Part shown: positions 34,644 to 45,890 of the stretch, in pieces
Numbering within the stretch: the first letter of the stretch is position 1
Layout of the letters: each line of letters begins with the position of its first letter
Origin: Clostridium algidicarnis DSM 15099
GTDB lineage: Bacteria; Bacillota; Clostridia; Clostridiales; Clostridiaceae
Assembly: GCF_002934235.1 (NCBI RefSeq)
Contig: NZ_PTIS01000005.1
Location: forward strand, 1-64,000
Direction: 5' to 3'
DNA length: 64,000 nt
Translations under genes and position numbers: made by a program
Notes under the pieces: model-generated
Told to the model about the DNA's origin: nothing
Database searches by the model: none
Seen by the model: the letters and a program-made list of their open reading frames with translations, nothing else

Positions 34644-35900
34644 ATGGATTTTCACAATAATGAAACAGGTAGTGGATTTAATAAAAAAAATAAGAGGTCA
34701 AGTAAAACTATATGGATTGTTATAGCTTTATTAGTTATAACAAATGTGGGAACCTTCTTTATAGGAAGTGCTTACTCACAATTTGTGCCTAGGTCAGTAA
34801 AGTCTAGTCCGGAATTTACAAAGTCTATGGAAAATATAAAGGATGTAGACAAATTCAAAAAGATATTTAGTATAAGGGAAATGTTATATAAACTATATGA
34901 TGGTCCAATGGAAGATGGAGAAATGCTAGATGGTGCATTAAAAGGCATGACAGCTTCTTTAAAGGATCCTTATACTGTGTTTTTAGATGAAAAGGATTTT
35001 GCAGATTTAATGGAAAAAAATGAGGGAGCTTATGTTGGACTTGGCATACAAGTAGGAGTTAAGGATAATAAAATAGTTGTAATTTCAGTCTTCGAGGGAT
35101 CACCTGCTGAAAAGTCAGGAATAGTTTCTGGAGATATAATCCAAAAGGTAAATGGTGAAGATTTCACTGGGGCTGACATGGAAAAGGCAGTATCCATGAT
35201 GAAGGGTAAAGAAAAAACAGAAGTACCAATAACTATTTATAGAGAAGGCAAGGGTGCCTTTGATGTAAGTGTTAAAAGAGATACTATAAATATGGTTACG
35301 GTAAAGGGCGAAATGCTTGATGATAGTATAGCTTATATCCAAATATCAATGTTTGATGAGCATACAGGAGATGAGTTTAATAAAAAGTTAGGAGAATTAA
35401 AAGACAAAGGGGCAAAATCTTTAGTTATGGATTTAAGATCTAATCCTGGTGGACTTTTAAATGAATGTGTAAAGGTAGCTTCTAATTTTATAGATAAAGA
35501 CAAGGTAATAGTGTCTACAAAGGACAAATATGGCGAAGAAGAAAAATATAATTCTACAGGTGGAAGTTATATAGGAATGCCTTTAGTGTTACTTACAGAT
35601 GAGGGAACAGCTAGTGCATCTGAAATAGTAGCTGGAGCCATTAGAGACTATGAGGCAGGAACTTTAGTTGGAGAAAAGACCTTTGGTAAAGGTATAGTTC
35701 AAAGAGTATTAGACCTTAAGGATGGCACTGGTCTTAAAGTCACAGTATCAAAATATTATACACCAAATGGCGAAAATATTCATAAAATAGGTATCAGTCC
35801 AAATGTAGAAGTTAAGATTAGTGATGAAATGAAACAAAAACCTTATGACAGAGGTACGGATCCTCAATTTAATAAGGCATTAGAGATACTAAAAAAATAA
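34644..35900 (+). CDS. Carboxy-terminal processing protease (S41, CtpA-like)
   Basis: A 418-residue signal-anchored protease: membrane helix at about 25-47, PDZ domain (about 130-215; GLGIQVGVKDN) and S41 catalytic domain (about 220-400). Catalytic Ser is in TASASEIVAG and Lys in GEKTFGKGIVQ, the Ser-Lys dyad of the family. It acts outside the membrane on envelope substrates. Its neighbours ftsEX (upstream) and the PDZ membrane protein (downstream) form the usual clostridial division/envelope block. Confidence 0.94.
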   Translation: MDFHNNETGSGFNKKNKRSSKTIWIVIALLVITNVGTFFIGSAYSQFVPRSVKSSPEFTKSMENIKDVDKFKKIFSIREMLYKLYDGPMEDGEMLDGALKGMTASLKDPYTVFLDEKDFADLMEKNEGAYVGLGIQVGVKDNKIVVISVFEGSPAEKSGIVSGDIIQKVNGEDFTGADMEKAVSMMKGKEKTEVPITIYREGKGAFDVSVKRDTINMVTVKGEMLDDSIAYIQISMFDEHTGDEFNKKLGELKDKGAKSLVMDLRSNPGGLLNECVKVASNFIDKDKVIVSTKDKYGEEEKYNSTGGSYIGMPLVLLTDEGTASASEIVAGAIRDYEAGTLVGEKTFGKGIVQRVLDLKDGTGLKVTVSKYYTPNGENIHKIGISPNVEVKISDEMKQKPYDRGTDPQFNKALEILKK

Positions 35901-35986
35901 GAGTATTCAAAAGTAATAATTACTACAAATAAAATAATGAGTGTTATTTTTTTGGTACCTAAGTTAAAGTAGGAGGAAGTTTTTTG

Positions 35987-37354
35987 ATGGGTATTGCAGG
36001 ATATACATTAAAGGCTGTAGCCTTTGCTATGGTCAGCCCACAATTTGCAATTACGCTTATAATGCTTGCGTTTATATTTTATGGTAAAAATAAAAGAACC
36101 GTACTAATGCAAAAGATGATTCTAGGGGAACAGGTAAACTCTCCCCTAGAACTTACTATGTCGCAGCTGGTTTTAGGAATAATAGGTGGGGTAATGTCCA
36201 GCCTTATTTTATCTTATTTAGGAGTAATGTTTGGAGAAAATTCAGGAATACACCTAATGTTCGTATTTTCTTTATTATTATTATTTTTCAGTCCTAGATT
36301 TATATGCTTTTCTTATTCCGGGGCTTTGCTTGGTCTTTTAAGTATAATATTAAATTTAATTAAGGACCCACTTTTAACTATGTACCCTACTATAGAAATT
36401 ATAAATAGACCCTTTTATATAGATATTGCAGCACTTATGACCTTAGTTGGTGTACTTCATATAGTAGAAGGATTGCTAGTTTCAGTAGATGGACATAGAG
36501 GGGCTATACCTATATTTACTAATAGAGACGGAAAGATACTTGGAGGATTTGCACTTAAGCGGTATTGGGCTATGCCTATTGCCATATTAATGATTTTAAG
36601 TAATGAAACAGGAACTATTGGTCAAAACATTATTACACCTAGTTGGTGGCCAATTATGAGGAATCCTTTAACCTTAAGTATGTTAACTATGGCTGTAGTT
36701 TCCATTATGCCTTTTTATGGAGTGCTTGGTTATAACTCCATTACATTTACTAGGTCTAAGGGAGAAAAGTCTGCCATGTCAGGTATAGGAATATTAATAT
36801 ATGGTATTACACTTACTCTTGTAGCTCAATTAGCAAGAATAAGTCTATCCTTACAACTTTTTGTTATATTATTTGCTCCTTTAGCACATGAGATTATGTT
36901 AAATACTCAAAAGATTATAGAATCAAAGACTGTACCAAAGTTTATTAGTGATGAAGAAGGACTTATGGTATTAGATGTAGCACATCAGTCCATTGCATAT
37001 AATGCAGGCATAAGAAGTGGAGACAAGCTTTTAGAAATAAATAATAGTAAAATTGAAAATGAATCATATTTTTATAAAACTTTAAATGAAGGTATTGAAG
37101 AAGTTAAATTTAAATTAAAAGATTCTAAAGGGAATATAAAACAGTTAGTATTAAATAAGGGTAAAAGAAACAAAATAGGGTTAGTTATAGTTCCAAGAGC
37201 AATTGTATCTGAAGACCAATCAGAAGATAATACAAAGGATGAAGATACAACTAATAAATCAAAGAATGAATATACAGAGAATAAGGATAAAGAATTTAAG
37301 GATATACTAGAAGATATAAAGAAACATGAAGATAAAGACGGAAATGGTGATTAG
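35987..37354 (+). CDS. Polytopic membrane protein with C-terminal PDZ, MinJ-like
   Basis: A 455-residue protein with seven to nine membrane helices (1-310), a PDZ domain (about 320-400; SIAYNAGIRSGDKLLEIN) and a charged, low-complexity tail. This layout is that of MinJ, which links DivIVA and MinD in Bacillus division-site selection, and the position next to ftsEX supports a division role. Identity with MinJ itself is not proved. ATG at 35987 is preferred over TTG at 35984; AGGAGGAA precedes it. Confidence 0.75.
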   Translation: MGIAGYTLKAVAFAMVSPQFAITLIMLAFIFYGKNKRTVLMQKMILGEQVNSPLELTMSQLVLGIIGGVMSSLILSYLGVMFGENSGIHLMFVFSLLLLFFSPRFICFSYSGALLGLLSIILNLIKDPLLTMYPTIEIINRPFYIDIAALMTLVGVLHIVEGLLVSVDGHRGAIPIFTNRDGKILGGFALKRYWAMPIAILMILSNETGTIGQNIITPSWWPIMRNPLTLSMLTMAVVSIMPFYGVLGYNSITFTRSKGEKSAMSGIGILIYGITLTLVAQLARISLSLQLFVILFAPLAHEIMLNTQKIIESKTVPKFISDEEGLMVLDVAHQSIAYNAGIRSGDKLLEINNSKIENESYFYKTLNEGIEEVKFKLKDSKGNIKQLVLNKGKRNKIGLVIVPRAIVSEDQSEDNTKDEDTTNKSKNEYTENKDKEFKDILEDIKKHEDKDGNGD

Positions 37355-37380
37355 ACTTAGTACTTCTATGAACTAGACAG

Positions 37381-37450
37381 TGGTTATGTTTTATTTTTGA
37401 TGGGGTTAAATTAAGTTTAATCATCAAGGTTTAAAACATAGCCATTTTTT
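37381..37450 (+). terminator. Terminator before uvrB
   Basis: TGGTTATGTTTTA (37381-37393) pairs with TAAAACATAGCCA (37432-37444), with a nested TTGATG/CATCAA hairpin inside, followed by TTTTTT. Confidence 0.8.
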
Positions 37451-37486
37451 AATTCATAAAGAAAGGTTTTTAGGGAATTATGGTTA

Positions 37487-37542
37487 TTGACAGGTTATAA
37501 TATTAAGTATAATATAGAGATATATGCAACGAACAGACGTTC
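37487..37542 (+). promoter_or_regulatory. uvrB promoter with LexA (SOS) box
   Basis: TTGACA (37487-37492) and TATAAT (37508-37513), spacer 15 nt, are followed at 37530-37542 by CGAACAGACGTTC, which matches the Gram-positive LexA box (CGAAC-N4-GTTCG). The box is just after the expected start of transcription, where LexA would block it. It predicts DNA-damage induction of uvrBA. Confidence 0.8.
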
Positions 37543-37565
37543 AAAATCAGAATGGAGATGATTAA

Positions 37566-39545
37566 ATGGGAGAGTTTAAAATATCCTCGAAATTTAAACC
37601 TACTGGAGATCAGCCTCAAGCAATAAATGAGATAGTTAAGTCTATTGAAGACGGAAATAAATTTCAAACTCTTCTTGGGGTTACAGGTTCAGGAAAGACC
37701 TTTACTATGGCTAACATAATAGAAAGGGTTCAAAGACCTACATTGATTTTAGCTCATAATAAAACCTTAGCAGCACAGTTATGCTCAGAATTTAGAGAGT
37801 TTTTTCCAACTAGTGCTGTAGAGTATTTTGTGTCTTATTACGATTATTACCAACCAGAAGCCTACATGGCGCAGACAGACACCTTCATAGAAAAAGATGC
37901 ATCTATAAATGATGAAATAGACAAACTAAGACACTCAGCTACATCAGCTTTATTTGAAAGAAGAGATGTTATAATTGTGGCCTCGGTTTCTTGTATTTAT
38001 GGACTAGGTAACCCTGATGAATATAAAAAGCTTACTATATCCTTAAGACCAGGTATGGTAAAGGACAGAGACGAAGTAATTAAAAAATTAGTAGAAATTC
38101 AATATGAAAGAAATGAAATAGATTTTTCTAGAGGTACATTTAGAGTAAGAGGAGATGTTTTAGATATAGTTCCAGCCTCTTCAGAAAGTAAAGGAATAAG
38201 AATAGAATTTTTTGGCGATGAAATAGATAAGATAAAAGAATTTGATATATTAACAGGTCACATAATAGGGGAAAGAAATCATGTATCTATATTCCCAGCT
38301 TCTCACTTTGCTACATCTAAAGATAAATTAGATATAGCCATAGAAAAGATAGAAGAAGAATTAGAAAAAAGATTAAAGGAACTTATATCGGAAGATAAAT
38401 TATTAGAAGCTCAAAGGCTAAGACAAAGAACTAATTTTGATGTGGAAATGATAAAAGAGATGGGATATTGTAGCGGAATCGAAAATTATTCCAGAATATT
38501 AGATGGAAGAGCAGCAGGGACTCCACCACAGACCTTAATTGATTATTTTCCAGATGACTTTTTGTTTTTTATAGATGAAAGTCATGTAACGCTGCCACAG
38601 GTAAGGGCTATGTACGGCGGAGATAGATCAAGGAAGAATTCCTTAGTGGATTATGGCTTTAGACTACCTTCAGCCTTTGATAATAGACCTCTTCAGTTCC
38701 CAGAATTTGAAAATAAATTAAATCAAGTATTATTTGTAAGTGCCACACCAGCTGTTTATGAACTGGAACATTCAAAGGTTATAGCAGAACAGATAATAAG
38801 GCCTACAGGGCTTTTAGACCCAGAAATAACTATAAGACCAGTTAAAGGACAAATAGATGACTTATATGAAGAAATTCAAAAGACTATAAAAAAGGGATAT
38901 AGAGTATTAGTTACAACTCTTACAAAAAGGATGTCAGAGGATCTTACTAAATATTTAAAAGAACTTAATGTAAAGACCACCTACCTTCACTCAGATATAG
39001 ATACTATAGAACGTATGAGGATAATAAGGGATTTAAGAGTAGGCACCTTTGATGTACTAGTTGGTATTAACCTTTTAAGGGAAGGACTAGACATTCCAGA
39101 AGTAGCTTTAGTTGGAATATTAGATGCAGATAAGGAAGGATTTTTAAGATCCGAGACCTCTTTAATTCAAACCATAGGAAGAGCTGCTAGAAATGTAGAT
39201 AGCAAGGTTATAATGTATGCAGATGTTATAACAAAATCAATTAAAAAGGCATTAGATGAAACTAATAGAAGAAGGACTATTCAAACCGCATATAACGAAG
39301 AACATAATATAACTCCAACCTCAATTAAAAAGGATGTTAGAGATATAATAGAGACAACTAAGATAGCAGAAGAAAAGTCGGAATATGACAGCCTAGAAGA
39401 TGCTATTAATGCAAATAAAGAAAACTTAGAAAAACTTATAGAAGATTATACAAAGGAAATGAGAGAAGCCTCTAAGAATTTACAATTTGAAAGGGCAGCA
39501 GAACTTAGAGATATAATATACAAACTTAACAAAAAGAAAAAATAA
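37566..39545 (+). CDS. uvrB: Excinuclease ABC subunit B
   Basis: A 659-residue helicase-like subunit of nucleotide excision repair. Walker [11 protein letters not shown] near residue 39, the beta-hairpin region [10 protein letters not shown], helicase motif FIDESH, motif [11 protein letters not shown] and a C-terminal UVR motif (FERAAELRD) that binds UvrC. Full family length. It starts behind a LexA box, with uvrA 38 bp downstream. Confidence 0.97.
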   Translation: MGEFKISSKFKPTGDQPQAINEIVKSIEDGNKFQTLLGVTGSGKTFTMANIIERVQRPTLILAHNKTLAAQLCSEFREFFPTSAVEYFVSYYDYYQPEAYMAQTDTFIEKDASINDEIDKLRHSATSALFERRDVIIVASVSCIYGLGNPDEYKKLTISLRPGMVKDRDEVIKKLVEIQYERNEIDFSRGTFRVRGDVLDIVPASSESKGIRIEFFGDEIDKIKEFDILTGHIIGERNHVSIFPASHFATSKDKLDIAIEKIEEELEKRLKELISEDKLLEAQRLRQRTNFDVEMIKEMGYCSGIENYSRILDGRAAGTPPQTLIDYFPDDFLFFIDESHVTLPQVRAMYGGDRSRKNSLVDYGFRLPSAFDNRPLQFPEFENKLNQVLFVSATPAVYELEHSKVIAEQIIRPTGLLDPEITIRPVKGQIDDLYEEIQKTIKKGYRVLVTTLTKRMSEDLTKYLKELNVKTTYLHSDIDTIERMRIIRDLRVGTFDVLVGINLLREGLDIPEVALVGILDADKEGFLRSETSLIQTIGRAARNVDSKVIMYADVITKSIKKALDETNRRRTIQTAYNEEHNITPTSIKKDVRDIIETTKIAEEKSEYDSLEDAINANKENLEKLIEDYTKEMREASKNLQFERAAELRDIIYKLNKKKK

Positions 39546-39583
39546 CTAGCTAAGAAAATTTAGAGATAGGATGGTAAGCATGC

Positions 39584-42409
39584 ATGCAAGATAAAATAGT
39601 TATAAAAGGTGCAAAGGTTAATAATCTTAAAAATGTAGATTTAGTAATACCTAGAGATAAGCTAGTAGTGTTCACAGGACTTTCAGGCTCTGGAAAGTCT
39701 TCACTAGCCTTCGACACTCTTTATGCAGAAGGACAAAGAAGATATGTGGAGTCTTTATCTTCTTATGCAAGGCAATTTCTAGGACAGATGGATAAACCAG
39801 ATGTGGAATATATAGAGGGACTTTCCCCGGCAATTTCCATAGACCAAAAAACTACCAGCAGAAACCCAAGATCTACAGTAGGTACAGTAACTGAAATATA
39901 TGATTATTTAAGGCTTTTATATGCTAGAGTTGGTATCCCACACTGTCCTAAATGTGGGAAGGAAATAACTCAGCAATCTATAGATCAAATGGTAGATAAG
40001 ATTATGGAACTAGAAGAGAGGACTAAAATACAGATATTATCACCTATAATAAGAGGAAGAAAGGGTAGCCATGAAAAGGTATTAGATAATATAAAAAGAA
40101 ATGGTTTTGTAAGAGCTAAGATAGATGGAAATATGGTAGAACTTACAGAAGAAGAGATAGCACTTGAAAAGAATATAAAACATAGTATAGAAGCAGTAGT
40201 GGATAGATTAGTTATTAAAGATGATATAAGAAGTAGACTTTCAGAGTCTATAGAAACTGCATTGAAGCTTTCAGAAGGTCTTGTAATTATAGATGTAATT
40301 GGTAAAGAACCTATGCTATTTAGTGAGAAGTTTGCATGTGCTGACTGCTCTATAAGTATAGATGAATTAGCTCCTAGATTATTTTCATTTAACTCACCCT
40401 TTGGAAAATGCGATAAATGTGATGGACTTGGAACCTTAATGGAAATAGATGAAAATTTAGTAATACCAGATAGAAGCAAAAGTATAAGGGGCGGGGCTAT
40501 AGTAACCTGGGGAGAAGGAAGATTAAAGGAAGATTCTTGGACCTTTAGTGTGCTTCAAGCCTTAGTTAAAAAGCTTAAATTTAGCTTAGATACACCTATA
40601 GAAGATTTGCCTAAAAATGTAGTGGACATCTTACTTTATGGATTAAAAGATGAAAAGCTTAAGGTACACTATGAAAAAGAGTTCTCAACAGGACAGTTTA
40701 ATCATAATTATGAGGGTATTATAAACTCATTAAAGAGAAGATATATGGAAACAAATTCTGATTATATAAAGTCTGAAATAGAGCAGTATATGAGTGATAA
40801 CCCATGTCCTAAATGCAAGGGTGCTAGATTAAAACCAGAGGCTCTTGCTGTTACTGTAGGAGATAAAAGCATATTTGAATTTTGCAAGCTACCTATAAGA
40901 GACGAATTGGACTTCATACAAAATGTTGAGTTGTCAGAAAAGAATAAGATCATAAGTGATCAAATAATAAAAGAAATAAATAATAGATTAAAGTTTTTAA
41001 TAGATGTAGGACTTGACTATCTTAATTTATCTCGAACTTCAGGTACTCTATCTGGAGGAGAGGCTCAAAGAATAAGGCTTGCAACTCAGATAGGATCTAG
41101 CCTTATGGGAGTTTTATATATCTTAGATGAACCTAGTATAGGACTTCATCAAAGAGATAATGATAGGCTTATAAAGACTCTGAAGCACCTAAGAGACCTT
41201 GGAAATACTTTAGTTGTGGTGGAACATGACGAGGATACTATAAGAGAAGCAGACTTTATAGTAGACATAGGACCTGGTGCTGGTGAGCATGGAGGAGAAG
41301 TAGTAGTTGCAGGAACTTTAGACAAGGTTAAAAAGTGCAAAAAATCTATAACAGGTCAATATTTAATAGGGAAGAAAACCATAGAAATTCCAGAGGAAAG
41401 AAGAAAAGGTAATGGTAATTTTATAAAGATAAAAGGTGCAAAAGAAAACAACCTTAAAAATGTAAATGTAGACATACCTCTTGGCACTCTTACCTTAGTA
41501 ACAGGGGTTTCAGGTTCAGGTAAAAGTACTTTAATAAATGAAATACTTTATAAAGGCTTAAATAAGATAATAAATAAGGCCAAAGTTTATCCAGGAAGCC
41601 ACAAAGAAATTTTAGGTTATGAAAATATAGATAAGATAATAGATATAAACCAAGGCCCTATAGGTAGAACTCCAAGATCTAACCCAGCTACTTATACAGG
41701 AGTCTTTGATATAATAAGAGATGTATTTTCTAAGACACCTGAATCAAAAATGAGAGGCTATAAGCCAGGACGTTTTAGTTTTAATGTAAAGGGCGGAAGA
41801 TGCGAGGCTTGCAGTGGAGATGGAATCATAAAAATAGAGATGCAATTTTTATCTGATGTATATGTACCTTGTGATGTATGCAAGGGTAAAAGATATAATA
41901 GAGAGACCTTAGAGGTTAAATATAAGGGTAAAAATATTCATAACATACTAGAAATGACAGTAGAAGAATCTCTAAGCTTTTTTGAAAATATACCAAGAAT
42001 AAAAAATAAGATGCAGACTTTGTATGATGTAGGACTAGGATATATAAGACTAGGTCAACCTTCTACCCAGCTTTCAGGAGGAGAGGCCCAAAGAATAAAA
42101 CTGGCCTCAGAATTATCAAAAAGAAGTACAGGAAAGACACTATTTATTCTAGATGAACCAACAACAGGACTTCATATAGATGATGTAAGTAGGCTCATAT
42201 TAATACTACAAAGGCTAGTAGATGCTGGAAACACTGTGGTAGTAATAGAACATAACTTAGATGTCATAAAGAGTGCAGATTATATAATTGACATTGGACC
42301 TGAGGGTGGAGAAAAAGGTGGACGAATACTTGTAAGTGGAACTCCAGAAGAAATATCAAAAAATAAGGAATCCTATACAGGAGATTATCTAAAAAGATTA
42401 CTTCCATAA
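39584..42409 (+). CDS. uvrA: Excinuclease ABC subunit A
   Basis: A 941-residue damage-recognition ATPase with two ABC modules (Walker [10 protein letters not shown] near 32 and GVSGSGKST near 640) and zinc-binding CxxC pairs (CPKC, CADC, CDKC in the first half; CEAC and CDVC near 740-770). Both LSGGEAQR signatures are present. It scans DNA and loads UvrB. Its ribosome site is weak, so it may be partly coupled to uvrB. Confidence 0.97.
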   Translation: MQDKIVIKGAKVNNLKNVDLVIPRDKLVVFTGLSGSGKSSLAFDTLYAEGQRRYVESLSSYARQFLGQMDKPDVEYIEGLSPAISIDQKTTSRNPRSTVGTVTEIYDYLRLLYARVGIPHCPKCGKEITQQSIDQMVDKIMELEERTKIQILSPIIRGRKGSHEKVLDNIKRNGFVRAKIDGNMVELTEEEIALEKNIKHSIEAVVDRLVIKDDIRSRLSESIETALKLSEGLVIIDVIGKEPMLFSEKFACADCSISIDELAPRLFSFNSPFGKCDKCDGLGTLMEIDENLVIPDRSKSIRGGAIVTWGEGRLKEDSWTFSVLQALVKKLKFSLDTPIEDLPKNVVDILLYGLKDEKLKVHYEKEFSTGQFNHNYEGIINSLKRRYMETNSDYIKSEIEQYMSDNPCPKCKGARLKPEALAVTVGDKSIFEFCKLPIRDELDFIQNVELSEKNKIISDQIIKEINNRLKFLIDVGLDYLNLSRTSGTLSGGEAQRIRLATQIGSSLMGVLYILDEPSIGLHQRDNDRLIKTLKHLRDLGNTLVVVEHDEDTIREADFIVDIGPGAGEHGGEVVVAGTLDKVKKCKKSITGQYLIGKKTIEIPEERRKGNGNFIKIKGAKENNLKNVNVDIPLGTLTLVTGVSGSGKSTLINEILYKGLNKIINKAKVYPGSHKEILGYENIDKIIDINQGPIGRTPRSNPATYTGVFDIIRDVFSKTPESKMRGYKPGRFSFNVKGGRCEACSGDGIIKIEMQFLSDVYVPCDVCKGKRYNRETLEVKYKGKNIHNILEMTVEESLSFFENIPRIKNKMQTLYDVGLGYIRLGQPSTQLSGGEAQRIKLASELSKRSTGKTLFILDEPTTGLHIDDVSRLILILQRLVDAGNTVVVIEHNLDVIKSADYIIDIGPEGGEKGGRILVSGTPEEISKNKESYTGDYLKRLLP

Positions 42410-42476
42410 TATAGACATTCAATGTCTTTTAGTTTATTACAACGAAGAAAATTGATTTTATTTATTGAAAATTATT

Positions 42477-42502
42477 AAAAGGCGATGTTGTCGCCTTTTT
42501 TT
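42477..42502 (+). terminator. Terminator of uvrBA
   Basis: AAAAGGCGA (42477-42485) pairs with TCGCCTTTT (42491-42499) around a 5-nt loop, followed by TTT. Confidence 0.9.
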
Positions 42503-42681
42503 AAAAGAGATGTATTAATAAAGTAAGATTTATTAACGTAAAATTCATATAATAATGATATAATAATTAAAGTCTATGGTCATAAATGGCTACAAATACG
42601 TATAATTGTATAGAGGTATTATAAAAATCAAATGGAATAATATTTAGAGTCATAATATTAATTAAGATAAGAGGTGAAAGT

Positions 42682-43128
42682 ATGAGGTTTAATAGACTTT
42701 TCGGTCTTCTATTTACTGTTATATTTATTATAATTTTATATGTAATAATCATTTTAGCCTTAAGAATAATGTATAAGGACGTAAAAAATGGTGGAAAGAG
42801 TAGTGGAAAGAAAAAGCAGTTAGGTAAGTCATTAGGGCTTGTGGTAGAAGAGCAAGGAGATAACCTTGCGCTAAAAAAAGGAAGCGTAATACCCATAAGA
42901 GGATCTATTACCTTAGGTAGAACAGAAGAAAATAACGTGGTTTTATCTGATAAATATGTATCTAGTACACATGCTAAAATTTACTCTAAGAACGATAAAT
43001 ACTTTTTAGAGGATTTAAAAAGCACTAATGGTACAATACTTAATGGAGTAAAAATAAATGGTATGGTTGAAATATTCGTAGGTGACCAGATTCAAATAGG
43101 AAGTTTAACTTTTAAAGTTATAGGATGA
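42682..43128 (+). CDS. Membrane-anchored FHA-domain protein
   Basis: A 148-residue protein with one N-terminal helix (about 8-31), a basic linker and a C-terminal FHA domain (about 60-145) with the conserved GRTEENNVVL, SSTHAKI and DLKSTNGT motifs. FHA domains bind phosphothreonine. It precedes rodA/ftsW and a class B PBP, as in the actinobacterial fhaB-rodA-pbpA cluster, so it probably ties wall synthesis to a Ser/Thr kinase that is not in this window. Confidence 0.92.
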   Translation: MRFNRLFGLLFTVIFIIILYVIIILALRIMYKDVKNGGKSSGKKKQLGKSLGLVVEEQGDNLALKKGSVIPIRGSITLGRTEENNVVLSDKYVSSTHAKIYSKNDKYFLEDLKSTNGTILNGVKINGMVEIFVGDQIQIGSLTFKVIG

Positions 43129-43167
43129 TAAAAGAATTACAAGTTATATATAAAAGAAGGTGAATAT

Positions 43168-44367
43168 GTGGATAGTATTAAAGATGAAAGAAAGCTATTA
43201 TTGCTTACTTATTTATTGTGTATGGCAATGTTTCTTAACCTAGGATTTTTAAAAGATCCTTTTGATACAGGCGCTTTAATTATGGGTGGAGTTTTATGCA
43301 TTCTTATTGGCTATGCTTATTTTATAATAAGAAGGTTCTTCAATGAGGGAGATAAGTTCATGCTTATTTTTGCCTGTCTCTTATCTGTTATTGGTATTGC
43401 TATGTTATACAGATTAAAAAGCGTTGATGCAATTAAGCAGACGGTTTGGTTTGCTATTTCAATAACTACCTATATATTGGTAGTGGTTTTATTGCCTGAT
43501 CTTAAAACTTTTTCAAAGTATAAAAAGATATATATGGTAGGTACATTGATATTTATGTCTATGGCTACATTTATAGGTACAGAAGTATATGGGGCTAAAA
43601 ACTGGGTATTCATAGGCCCCATTAGCTTTCAACCTTCAGAAGCTGGAAAGCTGTTTTTAGCAGCCTATTTAGCCTCTAGCTTAAAGGATTATAAAACCTT
43701 TAAAGACTTAATAGAGCCAGCTATAGTTGTAATTGTATCTTTAGCTTTTATGGTATATCAAAAGGATTTAGGCTCTGTTTTAATTTTCTTTGGTATATCA
43801 ATAACCATGCTTTACATGGCTACGTCAAAAGTAAAATATATTGTAACTGCATTTGGATTATCTATTATAGGGTCTTTAGCTAGTTATAAGATGTTTCCCC
43901 ATGTAAGAAAGAGAATTATGATATGGCAGGACCCGTGGAAGTACGCAAGTGATGAGAGCTTTCAAATAATTCAAGGCTTGTTTGCTATATCCTCAGGGGG
44001 ATTATTTGGTTCAGGATTTGGTCTTGGGCTTCCAGGACTTGTACCTGTACGTACCACTGACTTTATATTTGCTGTAATATGTGAAGAGCTAGGAGTTATA
44101 ATGGGATTTGGTATTATAATATTGTACTTTTTACTCTTTTATAGGTGCATGAGAACTGCAATATATGTAGATGATAAATTTTCACAGCTTATTACAGTGG
44201 GCTATAGTGCTATGATAGCAAGTCAAGCCTTAGTAATAATAGGTGGAGTTATGAATGTAATACCATTAACAGGAATAACCCTTCCCTTTGTAAGTTACGG
44301 GGGTAGCTCTATACTAACCATGTTCTTTGCTTTAGCTATAATACAAAAGGTGTCAGAGGAGGGGTAA
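43168..44367 (+). CDS. SEDS-family peptidoglycan polymerase (RodA/FtsW)
   Basis: A 399-residue, ten-helix glycosyltransferase that polymerises lipid II together with a class B PBP. It has the SEDS motifs QPSEAGKL, DLGSVLIFFG and a late FVSYGGSS. GTG start with AGAAGGTG 5 nt upstream; an ATG two bases earlier is in another frame. The paired PBP starts 1 bp after its stop. Which of RodA, FtsW or SpoVE it corresponds to cannot be settled by eye. Confidence 0.93.
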   Translation: MDSIKDERKLLLLTYLLCMAMFLNLGFLKDPFDTGALIMGGVLCILIGYAYFIIRRFFNEGDKFMLIFACLLSVIGIAMLYRLKSVDAIKQTVWFAISITTYILVVVLLPDLKTFSKYKKIYMVGTLIFMSMATFIGTEVYGAKNWVFIGPISFQPSEAGKLFLAAYLASSLKDYKTFKDLIEPAIVVIVSLAFMVYQKDLGSVLIFFGISITMLYMATSKVKYIVTAFGLSIIGSLASYKMFPHVRKRIMIWQDPWKYASDESFQIIQGLFAISSGGLFGSGFGLGLPGLVPVRTTDFIFAVICEELGVIMGFGIIILYFLLFYRCMRTAIYVDDKFSQLITVGYSAMIASQALVIIGGVMNVIPLTGITLPFVSYGGSSILTMFFALAIIQKVSEEG

Positions 44368-44368
44368 T

Positions 44369-45847
44369 ATGAAAAATCATAGCAAGGATGAAATTTTTAA
44401 AAATATCAGAAATATATTAGTGATTTTCTTATTATGTTTCTTGGCACTCATAACCTACATAGCATATTTTACAGCTATTAAGGCACCAGATATAGCAAGT
44501 ATGCCAGAAAACAAAAGGATGCAAGCTAAAAGAAATGAAGTTTTACGTGGAACTATCTACGATAGAAATATGCAAAACCTAACTAAAAGTGAAAAAAAAG
44601 ATGCCACTACACAAATAAGAGAATATACTGGAGGAGCCATGTTTGTTCATGCCTTAGGATATTCAGATATAACCTATGGACTTACAGGCCTTGAAAAAGA
44701 ATACGATGAAGAGCTTATGAGTGATAGTAGACTTTCTGTAGATTATGAAGCACTAAAAAATTATTTTAAAAATAGAGAGTTTATGAAGATATTTGGTAAG
44801 GGAAAAGAAAAGGTAGGAAATGGTGTAGTTACTACCTTGGATTATAATATTCAAAAGGCAGCCTATGATGTACTAGGCAATGAAAAAGGATCTATAGTAG
44901 TATTAAATGTTAAAACAGGAGAGGTCTTAGCTATGGTATCTAAACCAGCCTATGATCCTAATGACCTAAGTGGCGTATGGGATTCCATAGCGAAGGATGA
45001 AGAAAATACACCAATGTTAAATAGAGCTGTAGCAGGCCTTTACGCACCAGGATCTACATTTAAAGTAGTAACTACAGCTAGTGCATTAGAAAACCTTCAA
45101 GGGGTTACACAAAGAGTATTTAAAGACGAAGGTAAGCTTGTATTCAATAGCAAGGATTCTTTAAGCAACTTAAATAATGTGGCCTTTGGAGACTTAAAGT
45201 TAGATGCTGCATTTAGACATTCAAGTAATGTGGTTTTTGGAACTTTAGCTTTAGATTTAGGTAATGCTAAGTTAAAGGATACTGCTGAAAAGTTTTATTT
45301 TAACAAAAATATACCTGCAGATGGGTTTATAATAAATAAGGGAAGATTTCCAGAACTCAAAAAAGATGAAAAAGGAAACATAGCCCAAACAGGTATAGGA
45401 CAGAGTAGTATTTTAGCAAGTCCTATGCAAATGGCTTTAATTGCAAGCACTATTGGTAATAATGGTACTATGATGAAGCCACATTTAGTTAAGAGTATAG
45501 TAACTCCAGAAGGTACTAAGATAAAAGATATAGAAAGCCAGCCTCTTGATAATACTGTATCCAAAGAAAATGCACAGATCATAAAAGATTATATGAGGTC
45601 TGTGATAACTGGTGGAACAGGTGGTCCTGGAGCCTTTGATGGAACTAATGCTGCAGGTAAAACAGGTACAGCAGACTATAAAGATAAAAATGGAAATGAT
45701 GCAGCACCACACTCTTGGTTTATTGGCTTTGCACCTTACGAAGACCCAGAGGTTGCTATTGCTGTAATAGTAGAGGGTGGAGGAGCTGGAGGCGGCAAGG
45801 CAGCTAAGGCTGCTGGAAAAGTTTTAAAGACAGCTCTTTCTAAGTAA
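44369..45847 (+). CDS. Class B penicillin-binding protein (PBP2 family)
   Basis: A 492-residue transpeptidase with one N-terminal anchor (about 17-35), a small dimerisation region and the penicillin-binding domain: SxxK in APGSTFKV (Ser near 229), SSN in RHSSNVVFG and KTG in GKTGTAD. No PASTA repeats. It is the natural partner of the SEDS polymerase just upstream and resembles PbpA of fha-rodA-pbpA clusters. It is followed by uvrC after 43 bp. Confidence 0.93.
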   Translation: MKNHSKDEIFKNIRNILVIFLLCFLALITYIAYFTAIKAPDIASMPENKRMQAKRNEVLRGTIYDRNMQNLTKSEKKDATTQIREYTGGAMFVHALGYSDITYGLTGLEKEYDEELMSDSRLSVDYEALKNYFKNREFMKIFGKGKEKVGNGVVTTLDYNIQKAAYDVLGNEKGSIVVLNVKTGEVLAMVSKPAYDPNDLSGVWDSIAKDEENTPMLNRAVAGLYAPGSTFKVVTTASALENLQGVTQRVFKDEGKLVFNSKDSLSNLNNVAFGDLKLDAAFRHSSNVVFGTLALDLGNAKLKDTAEKFYFNKNIPADGFIINKGRFPELKKDEKGNIAQTGIGQSSILASPMQMALIASTIGNNGTMMKPHLVKSIVTPEGTKIKDIESQPLDNTVSKENAQIIKDYMRSVITGGTGGPGAFDGTNAAGKTGTADYKDKNGNDAAPHSWFIGFAPYEDPEVAIAVIVEGGGAGGGKAAKAAGKVLKTALSK

Positions 45848-45890
45848 TATTAAAAGTTAAGGCTGTGCTTTATATTAGAGGTGATTAATA

